Positions 55,340-64,000 of a stretch of 64,000 nt of DNA are shown piece by piece; positions within the stretch are counted from its first letter, which is position 1, and each line of letters begins with the position of its first letter. Location of the stretch: the NCBI GenBank assembly GCA_034231615.1, contig CM067298.1, positions 27,063,196 to 27,127,195 on the forward strand. Direction: 5' to 3'. Source of the stretch: Meghimatium bilineatum (Eukaryota; Mollusca; Gastropoda; Stylommatophora; Philomycidae). The position numbers were made by a program, and so were the translations under genes. The notes under the pieces were generated by a model. That model saw nothing but the letters and a program-made list of their open reading frames with translations, ran no database searches and was not told the origin of the DNA.

Positions 55340-55640
55340 TGAATGAAGGGTAAACCATCAGTCTTTCAATATTTCTCTTCTTATTGTAGTAACACATGGT
55401 TCTCCCATTTCTTCCAGTACATTGACTATATTAGAGATGGCGGCATTTGTGATTATAATACATTTTAATTTGAAAGTTTTATTTTCTGTTGCTACATGTT
55501 CCTTAATTTTAGCCCAGACTAATTCTATTGGGTTTAGGTGAGAATATTAAGCTGGTAATCTTAAACATGTGACCGTGTTCCTGGATTGCCTTGTCTGTGA
55601 CCATGTTCCTGTATTGCCTTGTCTATATGAAATATCTTTT
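55340..55640 (-). pseudogene. Tc1/mariner-type transposase, C-terminal part
   Basis: The reverse strand reads IFHIDKAIQEHGH, then (shifted) CLRLPA and YSHLNPIELVWAKIKEHVAT, ENKTFKLKCIIITNAAISNI and EEMGEPCVTTIRREILKD with a stop. LNPIELVWAKIK retains the catalytic Glu. A 28-bp tandem duplication (ACCGTGTTCCTGGATTGCCT and ACCATGTTCCTGTATTGCCT copies, 55568-55622) causes one frameshift. It continues the protein interrupted at 56838 by a LINE. Confidence 0.82.
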
Positions 55641-55669
55641 TTCACAATTCCAAGTAATTTCCAAGAATC

Positions 55670-56828
55670 ACATCTTCACCATGAGAAACATAATAGCGAA
55701 GTGCATAGAGTTCAATGCAGACATATACATCTATTTAAAAGATTATCCAAAAGCATTTGACTGTCTAATACACCAGAAATAATAGGAAATGAAGGAAAGC
55801 ATGGGCTTCCCACACCATAGCATATCGCTTGTTAAAATGATTTATCCGGAGCAACACTTTTCTGTCCGCCTCGAGGAAGAAATATCTGATTGGTGTGAAG
55901 TCCAAAAATAAGTCAGAGATGGATACATTTTCTCACCAAATCTATTCAACATTTACAGAGAAAACATTATGCAAAATGTACGAGAAGACCCACATCATGA
56001 ACAGTTTTAACCCTTAATATAGGAGGACACAAAATCCCAGAAATTATGTATGCAGATAACACCTCACTAATATCAAGGAGACCTACAAGTTTAGAACACA
56101 TGATTATGTTAGTCAAACATCATAGCGAGACACAATCTTTGCCTCAATGCAAAAAAATACTAAAATAATGCATATCAGCAGAGATGATTTCACATCTACA
56201 ATAGTCATTAGCAAAGATAAACTAGAATATGTCAAAAACTTTGAATATCACGGGTCAACTATTAACGCCACAGAAGATTGCTCTGCAGATTAGAACGAGA
56301 TTAGCAATGGCCCTACAAGAAGCATCACAATGCAAATATATGGCAACGGGCAAACAGGAAAACAGGAAGATGGTTACAACTATTTTCAAATTATATCTTT
56401 CCAGTTGCAGCATATGGTTGCGAGATGTAGATAATGACACCCGTAATGGAAAAGAAAATATCAGCATTCAAAATTAATTGTTCTGGAAAGGTTTTAAGAA
56501 TTTCTGTCCTAAGTGGACAGAAAGACGAACTAACGCAGATGTCCTCAAAGATCTGAACATAAATGAATAATGGCTCCTCAAAACTATCAAATAACGCAAA
56601 CTAACATATTTCTAACATATAAAGAGACACAATGTTTTAAAAAGATTAATTGTGGAGGGCAAATATTCAGGAAGAGAGCAAGGGTCAGACCAAGACTAAG
56701 ACGGAAGCATGACGTCGAAGACCTTCTTCTGGACATTATACTGAAAGATAGTTAGCAGCTTGCACAGAACCGAGAGGCTTACAGAATGATAGTGAGGACA
56801 ACGTTCTGTAAAGGACACGTCACATAGA
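55670..56828 (+). mobile_element. LINE RT inserted inside transposase
   Basis: The forward strand reads CIEFNADIYIYLKDYPKAFD, then MGFPHHSISLVKMIYPEQHF, SVRLEEEISDWCEVQK, FSPNLFNIYRENIMQNVRED, a damaged YADD region (KLCMQITPH in place of KLRYADDI), thumb pieces, FPVAAYGCEM, KISAFKIN and a tail ending near an SEDNVL string. It starts mid-RT (5'-truncated) and ends around 56828. The transposase resumes on both sides in the opposite strand sense. Many stops show it is old, yet it is younger than the transposon it split. Boundaries are within about 20 bp, and no certain target duplication was found. Confidence 0.78.
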
Positions 56829-56837
56829 TAGAAGGAA

Positions 56838-57640
56838 TTAAGGCTTCAGAGACATTTCGTTGGTGTTTTTGGTAAACCAAATCTTTATTACATCTTTAGT
56901 CATTAATGAATTAGAAACTTTACCTTCTGCCGCAACAGTGCTGTAATATGAAGCACTATCCATTATCAAACACGGCGGTCTACCCAATGAAGGAAATACA
57001 TTATTCATAATCCAATCTTGAAATATCTTGTCATTCATCTTTTTATGATGATCCATATTGTCTGTAAATTTCTAAACAAATATGAGTTCAGTTACTATTT
57101 AGAAGACCATGATGACTGCTTCTTGTTTTTTGCTGCTTGGTACTAGTCTCTTAGTTGTTCCATCAGATGATTGCCATTCTCATTCATTTTTGCTTCTCAT
57201 TTGAAACTATATGAGGTTTCTCACAAATAAGGTTTCTACCATCACTACCATGAACATAATTTGAAAAAGGGAATCCTAAACTCCTATTAGTTCTCCATAG
57301 AGTAGATTTGGAAATATCAATGGCATTATTCTTTCTTAACCAACTTTTCAATTTCCTTAGTCACTGCCTCATTATTGTGAAATATATTGTAAATTTCTCT
57401 TCGGATCAATGTCAAAATTATCCACCAATCTTGGCCTAATGTTCGTTCGTAAACGACTTGAATTAGACATATCAGATTTTGCTATCCAGCTGTTCAATGT
57501 TCGTTTACTTATCCCTAAGTCATTAATAGTCCTCTTTTCTGGATTTGAAATAGAATGATATAGTTTTAATCGAGTAGCTTCATGGCAGAAATGCTTAAAA
57601 ATCTTACTTGTGCTGTGTTCTAATGTCATAATCTTTACTC
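56838..57640 (-). pseudogene. Tc1/mariner-type transposase, N-terminal and DDE part
   Basis: The reverse strand starts MTLEHSTSKIFKHFCHEATR, then KRTINDLGISKRTLNSWIAK (a helix-turn-helix), RPRLVDNFDIDPKRN, a shifted NNEAVTKEIEKLVKK, AIDISKSTLWRTNRSLGFPF, a decayed first-Asp region, MDHHKKMNDKIFQDWIMN and PPCLIMDSASYYST (second catalytic Asp). It ends IWFTKNTNEMSLKP at the LINE boundary. Lesions are concentrated between 57100 and 57370. The family is the same as the transposase at 40.4-42.7 kb. Confidence 0.85.
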
Positions 57641-57799
57641 ACAGTGTTTCTACTAAACTACACACATTATGTAGAAATCCACCGGACTGAGAGTGTACGA
57701 GTGACACCGGATACAACCTTAAACACCTTGTAGCTTGTGTTCAAAAGTACAAAATTGTGCAATTTTATGTTTAAATCGCGTCAATTGTATAGTGAACCT

Positions 57800-58077
57800 G
57801 TCTGTGTGTTTCCAGGGCCCGAGAGTGGAGCAAAGAATAGAAGCATTGTTTACCTTTCATACATCTCGTAAGAGGCGACTAAAGAGGTTATGGATGGAGT
57901 CGGCTGTCCCATTCCATATAGGGTCAAAGTTGACCCACTACCATTCTAAAGTTGGATGTGTCAGACTGAAAGGCGCAGATATCCCAGTAAAACTGTAAAC
58001 CTATACACAACGCAAGCCGTTCTCCAGACTACATCTGCTAATCTGCAGAAGTTTGAGAACGAAAGAAGAAGAAGAAG
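57800..58077 (+). mobile_element. SINE-B copy
   Basis: Landmarks GGGCCCGAGAGTGGAGC, ATCTCGTAAGAGGCGACTAA, CTGTCCCATTCCATATAGGG, GGATGTGTCAGACTGAAAGG, CGTTCTCCAGACTACATCTG, CTAATCTGCAGAAG and TTTGAGAACGAAAGAAGAAG. Somewhat more diverged than the copy at 25730. The target duplication is unclear. Confidence 0.82.
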
Positions 58078-58143
58078 TATGACAAACCAATCATGTGTAA
58101 ATGGGGGGGGGGGGTCTTATAATTGACTGTAAACATATTTTTA

Positions 58144-58236
58144 AATGTGTGCAAGATGTGTATTAACAAGTAGGCTTGTGATATATTTTAAAATGTGTGC
58201 AAGATGTGTGTTAACAAGTAGGCTTATGATATATAT
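58144..58236. repeat. 46-bp tandem duplication
   Basis: AAATGTGTGCAAGATGTGTA followed by TTAACAAGTAGGCTTGTGAT is present twice in tandem. Confidence 0.9.
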
Positions 58237-58239
58237 CGA

Positions 58240-59160
58240 AAATAAGGAAATCTGAAACAAATGGCTGCTTTTTAATACAAAATTTATTTCATAGGGTCTA
58301 TACCATTTCGAATTCACACACATTTTCAATTATATGCGTTATATATTTGCTGAGATACATCATTTTAAAGAAGGGCAAAGCTAGTGTAATGCGCTATAGC
58401 ATTACTTCTGTATTAAAAAGTTCTGTCAAGATGTCAGCTAGGTTTGATGATGAAATACATCCATTTCTTCTCCTTTTCTTGAGTTCTATTTATGGTGAGT
58501 AGCTACTCTTACACCTTATTTAAATCACCTGTTTTGTACACCTTATTTCCGGTATATATTTCTGATCAGTCTGGTCTCTTTTCCATTTATGCCTATTTCT
58601 TTGAAACATTAGATTACATTTTCGTGTTGTTAGAGTCAGTTTAGAGCCTATCTGATGTCTATGAAGCAAATGTATGCCTCTTCTTTTTAACATCTATGTC
58701 GGCAAATAACGGATACGGAGTGTAACTAACTACTCCAGTGTTTTACTTTTACTAATATCAAATTGTTCTTCTCCTGTTTTTGTATATGTCATTTATTTAT
58801 TTTTTTCAAATGTGATCTTCTGCAATTTTTTATTTTATGGTTCATCACTGATTATTCTGTACTAGATTCGATCGGATCCACCCGGGACCCGTCGTCCCGT
58901 CGGGACGATATTTATTGGGTTGCTTACCCTGATATGGCCAATGTGCTTGACAACCCGGCTCAACGTATGGGAACAAAAGCGAGTATGAAATCATACAGTC
59001 CATAACCAATTCATGGAATACAGTCCCTAACCCTTTTTTATGAATGAATAAATGCGAATGTCTTGAGAAAGTGTGATTCGCCATCTTTGTTGACGAAAAC
59101 CATTGATATTGGTTCATTGTAGTGACTTTGATCAAACTGACGATTGCGCTTGAAGACGAT
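58240..59160. other. no confident feature
   Basis: A GC-richer island at 58862-58990 (CGGATCCACCCGGGACCCGT) stands out from its AT-rich surroundings. The reverse frame through it (HWPYQGKQPNKYRPDGTTGP) has no family I can name. It may be part of the element whose arginine-rich trace follows. Confidence 0.35.
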
Positions 59161-59164
59161 GTTT

Positions 59165-59660
59165 ATTATTATTTTAATTTCTGTTACAGTTTGAGCAGCA
59201 TTCTGAATCTCTCTTGTTTCGATATCAGCAACATGATGCTCAGCACAGTTTTTTGCTTCATTTGAAATTGCTTAACTTCGACGCATTTGTGGCAATGAGT
59301 GCTTCTCGCATCTGTAGCTCGACGTCTCTGCGTTTACTCAATAGTTTCATGCTGTCTATGACGATGTTGATATTCTCTATTCATAGATTGTCACCTTTCT
59401 ATTCGCGATAGTGATTCTAGCATAGATCGACGTTGATGTGTCAGCATCCTTAGCAAGTCGTGTTTGTCTTTGTGGAATAATTTCTTGATCATTTCTTTAC
59501 ATATTTCTTTCAATGTTATGTCTATTTTCTGTTGCATTTACTGCACGAATTCGAGCTAATGACTCTTGACTTTGACGACTCCACTATTTAACTTTCCGCT
59601 CTTTTGTTTTTTGACGGTTTCTTGCGATTGGATCATCTTCATCCATCATTTAATGCAAAT
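59165..59660 (-). pseudogene. possible Helitron N-terminal remnant
   Basis: The reverse strand begins MMDEDDPIARNRQKTKERKV, then SRQSQESLARIRAVNATENR, and in shifted frames HQRRSMLESLSRIER, MNREYQHRHRQHETIE and TQRRRATDARS. Arrays of short R/E/Q-rich repeats of this kind (RR-x-ET-x-EQ-x-x-RR, RRATDA) are typical of the region before the Rep domain of animal Helitron replication-helicase proteins. Neither the Rep HUH motif nor the helicase is seen, so the assignment is tentative. Confidence 0.4.
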
Positions 59661-59689
59661 TATATGTATAGTTTAAATATAATGTATTT

Positions 59690-60780
59690 TAGATAACTTT
59701 TACCATATGCCGATACAAAAATGCACCTGTTAGCTCACCAATAATATTTATATATAAAAATGTCGTCTACTTTGAATAACCTCGCGACACCAATCGTTTT
59801 GATTGGATGTCGCATGAAATTCCGTTATGTAAATTCGCTATTTATAGAGTGTTCGGCAGAGACTGACAGAACACGGCTATTATATTTAAGATTATGTACA
59901 GTCCACTGTTTTGGACTACGTGGATAGTGGTATGAATACTGATGACTTAAGGTTATGTTTATCTCCTGAGATCGTGGTGACTGGTTTTCCAGAAGTTCGA
60001 CGTCCCATATATTCTATGTTAGAAAGCCTAACATATTCTATATTCTATATTCTATATTCTATGTTAGAATATAACCTAGTTGTACTAACTGTCGTGGCTG
60101 AAAGCAGCATACCTCAACGTACGTACGATAAGATTTACCAAGATACCCGCGACATTCAGGTCACTTTAATAAAATCTTGCTCCATTGACCATTGAACTAG
60201 GTTCATTCATTCATTTTCCTTTAAAGAAATTAGCGCATAGGGCGAAGGTCAGATCTTTCCAATTCTGTCTGTTCAAAGTATTCTGTGCAGTTCTTTAATA
60301 GTGTATATATTTTTTATATAGTGTGTATGATTTTTTTACTTTCTCTAAGTATTGTTCTTCTGAGTGTTTCTTTTGGTCTACCCCCTGGCTCTTTTGTCTG
60401 TAGGTATCCATTCAAGAGATTGATAGTGCATTATAGAATTAGGTACGACCTTGAAAATCACTATATATTTCCGTATGGAACCCTTAAGCTATTTGATCTT
60501 AATACAAATCATTTATTATTTTTAATGGGAGAGGAGTGGGGATCTTGGTTCTGTTGCAATTCCATGTGTTTATAGTTCTAGTTGTTATAATTATTTCTAA
60601 TGTTCCATGTTTTTAATATTCATTTCTAGTATAATACGCGAGGTCCGTGTGGAATTAAGTCACTACTATCTTGCATGTTTATGTTGTTAAATGAATGCAG
60701 TCTAGTCCCATTTATGGAATTACTATTATTTTCAACGTTTTTTCTCTATTTATCCTGTATGTTATTGATAAAAAAATCTT
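59690..60780. other. no recognisable gene
   Basis: A short TATTCTATATTCTA repeat with a palindromic TATGTTAGAAAGCCTAACATA sits at 60017-60065. No supportable coding region. Confidence 0.4.
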
Positions 60781-60789
60781 CTGGTTGAG

Positions 60790-60990
60790 TCGTACTTTAT
60801 CTACATTTAACAACTCACACTACCTCCCTCTCGCCTCCCCTAGAATATTTTTGCTGTATCCATGATCTGTCAATTCCCACATGGTTGTCATGTAGTCAAT
60901 GCTTAGTTAGGTTGTTCCATTTTGTGTTTGTCCTCATCTTGATAAGACCTTTTGGCCGAAACGGCATTTCGTGCAGTTTTTTTAATTTTA
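60790..60990 (+). mobile_element. Penelope-like terminal fragment
   Basis: Pyrimidine-rich CACTACCTCCCTCTCGCCTC leads to CATCTTGATAAGACC-TTTT-GGCCGAAACGGCATTTCGTG: CTTGATAA, a short hairpin, then GAAACG. It abuts the antisense LINE at about 60985, as the palindrome abuts another LINE at 32634. Confidence 0.45.
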
Positions 60991-61440
60991 CAATTTCTAT
61001 TTCAGCTAACAATATATTTGTTTCTAACTTTTCCGTAATATTGTTTAATATGGTGTCGCGGTCTCCGTATTTTAGATTTAACAATTCTTTAAAATAATGT
61101 TGCCACCTATCCATAATTCCTTTCAGGTCATTGATTCTCTTTCAATTTTCATCATTTATTATTTAGGTTGGTTCATATTTAACTTCCCTGTTTTTTATAT
61201 TCTTGATTTTCGGGTAGAATTACTTTAGCGTTTGTTTGTAATTTGTACTTAATGACTCGCTATATTCTTGTCAATCTTTAGCTTTAGCATCGTTAATGAT
61301 TTTCTTTGTTATTGATTTAGCTGACCTGTACTCGATATACTCTTCTTATGCTGTTCTTGCAGCCCATTTCTTAAATTTTGTTTCTTATTTCTTATATCGT
61401 CGTTGACTTCCTTGTTCCACCATGGTGATTGCTACATCAT
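60985..61440 (-). pseudogene. LINE endonuclease-RT linker fragment
   Basis: The reverse strand reads PWWNKEVNDDIRNKKQNLRN, LQEQHKKSIS, a damaged KIINDAKAKD, then MDRWQHYFKELLNLKYGDRD and IEIVKLKK. WWN-x-EV-x-x-x-I-x-x-K..RW-x-x-YF-x-ELLN..E-x-x-x-A-x-x-K-x-K is the linker between endonuclease and RT in RTE/Jockey-like ORF2. It stops at the Penelope-like fragment just before the expected NGKAPG motif. Confidence 0.75.
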
Positions 61441-62760
61441 GTAATCAAAGAAGCAAAAATTAATTAGTGGAAAAAAGTATGGAGAACATTTAACTGACAT
61501 ATGTAAAACAAACCCAAGAGAATTTTTCAAAAGTATTAACTCTATGCATGTGAGAGAAGAGAGCTATAATCCCATAACAATCATCAATGAAAAAAATTAC
61601 GAAACCTTAGTGAACAGCATAAATAGGAAAGCAAGATGGAATGAATACGTCCAGGAATTATACAACCCAATCATCACAACAGAATATAGACTCACCTACG
61701 ATCTAATAAACCTAGAAATCGCAGAACCTTATATACTACATAAAGAAATAGATGAAGCCTTCAACATAGCCGAAGTAATGGATCACAAGGGGGAGTATAC
61801 CTTGCGAGGCAATAAAAGCCTGCAGGAACACAAAGAACCGGTAGCCAGATTATTAAGTATAGCCTTAACAGAAAGAAAAGTACCAGACGAGTATAAAAAA
61901 TCAGTAACTGTACCATTATGGAAACACAAAGGAAGAATGTGAATCATGTAGAGGAATATCATTATTAAGTCATATAGGTAAATTCTACGTATAAATAATA
62001 AAACAGGGAATACGATACACTGCAGAGGCTCAGCTAAGTCCCGCTAAATTTGGCATCAGACGAAGAAGGGCAAGCTGTGCTATATTCATACTGAGACAAC
62101 TAAGTGAAAAAGCAATCGAATACAATCAAGATCTAAACACAGTATTTATAGACCAGACAATGAAATTATACATAGTAGATAGAGACATTCTCTGGGAAAA
62201 CTTAGAAAATTATAACATTAGAGCACAGCTGTTAGATAATAAAAAAGCTTTATACCAAAAATGTCAAACCTCAGTAACAACAACAGATGGAACGACTGAA
62301 CCTATTGAAGAAAAAAGATTTGTAGTAAGACAAGGTTGCATGCTCTCGCATCTACTTTTCAAATATATTACATGGACAGAATAATAAAAGAAGTTCACAT
62401 CAACAAAGAGAAAAATATAACAAATAAATCTGATAAGAAACTTAATGAAATCAACGAACTACTATTTGCCAACGATCAAAGTCTAATATACTGAGATGAG
62501 GAAAATTTTCGAAACCACATGAATGCATTGTTGTTAAAAGTACAACATAGAAATTAATGTACAAACAGCAGAAGTTATGAAAATTAGCTAGTGTGCATCA
62601 CCAATGGATATAACAATAGATAACACTAAAGTGAACAAAGGCAAACAATTTAAATATCTGGACAGCATTCTTTCTCGAAAGTGGTAAACCATACAGAGAA
62701 ACATAAACCAGGTGTGATAAAGCAAACACAGTGAATGACCAGCTTTCATCATTACTCATG
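61441..62760 (+). pseudogene. LINE linker and reverse transcriptase
   Basis: The forward strand starts with KKYGEHLTDICKTNPREFFK, then RKARWNEYVQELYNPI and a 132-codon frame reaching IALTERKVPDEYKKSVTVPL. After a stop it continues EAQLSPAKFGIRRRRASCAI (RT entry), RQLSEKAIEYNQDLNTVFI, VDRDILWENLENYNIRAQLL, VRQGCMLS and (shifted) LNEINELLFANDQSLIY. The catalytic YADD equivalent reads FAND (62465-62476), with the first Asp changed to Asn. The tail is absent past about 62700. Head to head with the reverse-strand LINE at 60985-61440. Confidence 0.85.
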
Positions 62761-62780
62761 GGGTGCAAATGGTACCGAAT

Positions 62781-64000
62781 AGTTCTCAGCGGAACAAGGC
62801 TTAGCGGATAACCAAGATCCTAAAAGTATCTTCCTGCGGTGCACCATGGAAACAGAAGACAGCTGTTATTGAGGTCTTACTGACCAACACTTTCAGGTTT
62901 GTGTTCGTGGATGTGGAGACTGTAAATGGAATGAGAATTGCCTGCAAAAGACAAACAATATCTCCGACACCTCTACGCCAACACGTCCAGCAGCACTGTC
63001 GGCACACAGTAAAGTAAGACATCTGTGCAATCCGTCTCGGTCAGCCAAAAAAATCAGTAACATTGAAGGGGCAGCTAGTGTAAATGTCCCGATATGAGTA
63101 GATCCCTCCAAGATATGGAGATGCAATCAGTACACACAGAATCTGGAAAAAGCAGCACACGCTAGAGGGCATCGTTGTGTACGTAAAATCGATATAGTGA
63201 CGCGAAGCTAGTATTGTCCAGAACGAGACTGAATGGCACAGATGCTGATCATGCTCGAGAACAAACAGTGTCCACATGACCCACCAAAATTGACCCAATT
63301 CAAAGTAGGAGTCATGACTCAGGTATTGGATACGCCAACTATAACAGTCACTCCTGAGTATGGACAAAAAAACTTTGATTACAGCTCACCATTGCACATA
63401 GGACATGAAAAAATGTCAAGGAGCACATTGTTCAAACTTCTGACCACAAAGTGTTGAGACTCAGAATCTGGGCAACGTAGAGGGGGAGCAAGTCTTTGTC
63501 ATTGAGGACACTGAAACCTAACCCAACTCGACTGTCGCCGCTGCCCAACACGGCTCATACAGAGAGAATTGGGTTCAGTATCCAGGGGTCTACTGCAAAG
63601 CTCATCGTCCGAGATATGCATAATCTACCCACGGCTTTTGGTTATATGCGCAATGGCGAAGAGTACAAAAACAAGGGCCGCGCCTGACGATGGATCGGAA
63701 GGCCATCTCATGCGACGAGACGAGTGCGTGAGAAATGCATAGATCTAATCCCAGATCCCCGACTTGTTTTGTAAAGCAGCACCTCGTCTTGGAAAGTGTA
63801 TCAACGCTAATCTGACTGTCGTCGATGCTCAATACTGCTCATACAGAAGAAAGTTGGTCTGGGACCTAGGGACATGATGGGTGGTAATGGAATGGTCTTC
63901 TTACAAGAGGAATAGCTCGATGAATGCGAAGCAGCCCGTCGGATGAAAGACACAATGGGTGACCCAAACAAACTATCAGCTCGTTTCGTGGCATGCACCC
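62781..64000 (+). mobile_element. second copy of the 1-kb unclassified repeat, runs off the window
   Basis: About 390 bp align with 44041-44430 in the same order (GGATAACCAAGATCC, GTGCACCATGGAAA, ACCAACACTTTCAGG, GATGTGGAGACTG, CACGCTAGAGGGCA). From 63480 on, an internal pair of similar 80-bp blocks (63500-63590 and 63795-63885: GACTGTCGCCGCTGCCCAAC and GACTGTCGTCGATGCTCAAT) is visible. Base composition is distinctly richer in GC than the surroundings. No recognisable protein domain. The end is outside the window. Confidence 0.5.

Overview
This 64-kb window reads as repeat-rich, AT-rich, gene-poor eukaryotic (animal) DNA. I recognise no host protein-coding gene and no rRNA gene. Nearly every coding trace is a decayed mobile element: about two dozen non-LTR retrotransposon (LINE) fragments of several families, at least two Tc1/mariner-superfamily lineages, four hAT transposase remnants, a possible Helitron fragment, RNA-type SINEs ending in (GAA)n, a 622-bp retroposon-like family, MITE-like elements and Penelope-like terminal repeats. 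The SINE and LINE mix looks like a marine invertebrate, most plausibly a lophotrochozoan such as a mollusc. That assignment is inference from texture only.

Layout. 0.2-2.8 kb: 44-bp minisatellite, then 1.5 kb of an 18-bp satellite. 3-6 kb: a SINE and two LINE 3' ends. 7.5-8.9 kb: a hAT element. 9.4-11.8 kb: LINE tails, a Penelope-like end, a Tc1 5' half and a hAT 3' end. 12.3-14.6 kb: two RNase H fragments, an antisense RT, and a LINE inserted inside that RT with a clean 12-bp target duplication. 15-16.8 kb: two SINEs, one blown apart by a minisatellite grown from its own sequence. 17.4-20.6 kb: LINE tails. 21.1-28.9 kb: 622-bp family, SINEs, LINEs. 28.4-35.3 kb: minisatellites, a near-perfect palindrome, an RT with a stop at its YADD motif, another SINE. 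35.5-36.7 kb: a decayed RT. 38.8-42.7 kb: hAT tail, a 17-bp minisatellite, and a transposase split by a 1,043-bp inverted-repeat insertion. 43.8-48.9 kb: hAT-type MITE, a 1-kb unknown repeat, an RT carrying a nested SINE, a hAT C-terminus, a tRNA-derived SINE. 49-54.5 kb: minisatellites and LINE tails. 55.3-57.6 kb: a transposase split by a LINE. 58-64 kb: SINE, possible Helitron trace, two head-to-head LINEs, and a second copy of the 1-kb repeat.

The most interesting signals are structural. First, a short CTGATGAA-hairpin-GAAACG motif, resembling a hammerhead ribozyme core with one extra A, recurs in at least nine places and sits in inverted Penelope-like terminal repeats. Second, one such element is delimited to the base by a 15-bp duplication inside a transposase. 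Third, minisatellites appear to have grown out of SINE sequence or target-site duplications. Fourth, several nested insertions give a relative chronology. Elements cooperate only in the usual parasitic sense: LINE machinery probably mobilised the SINE and 622-bp families.
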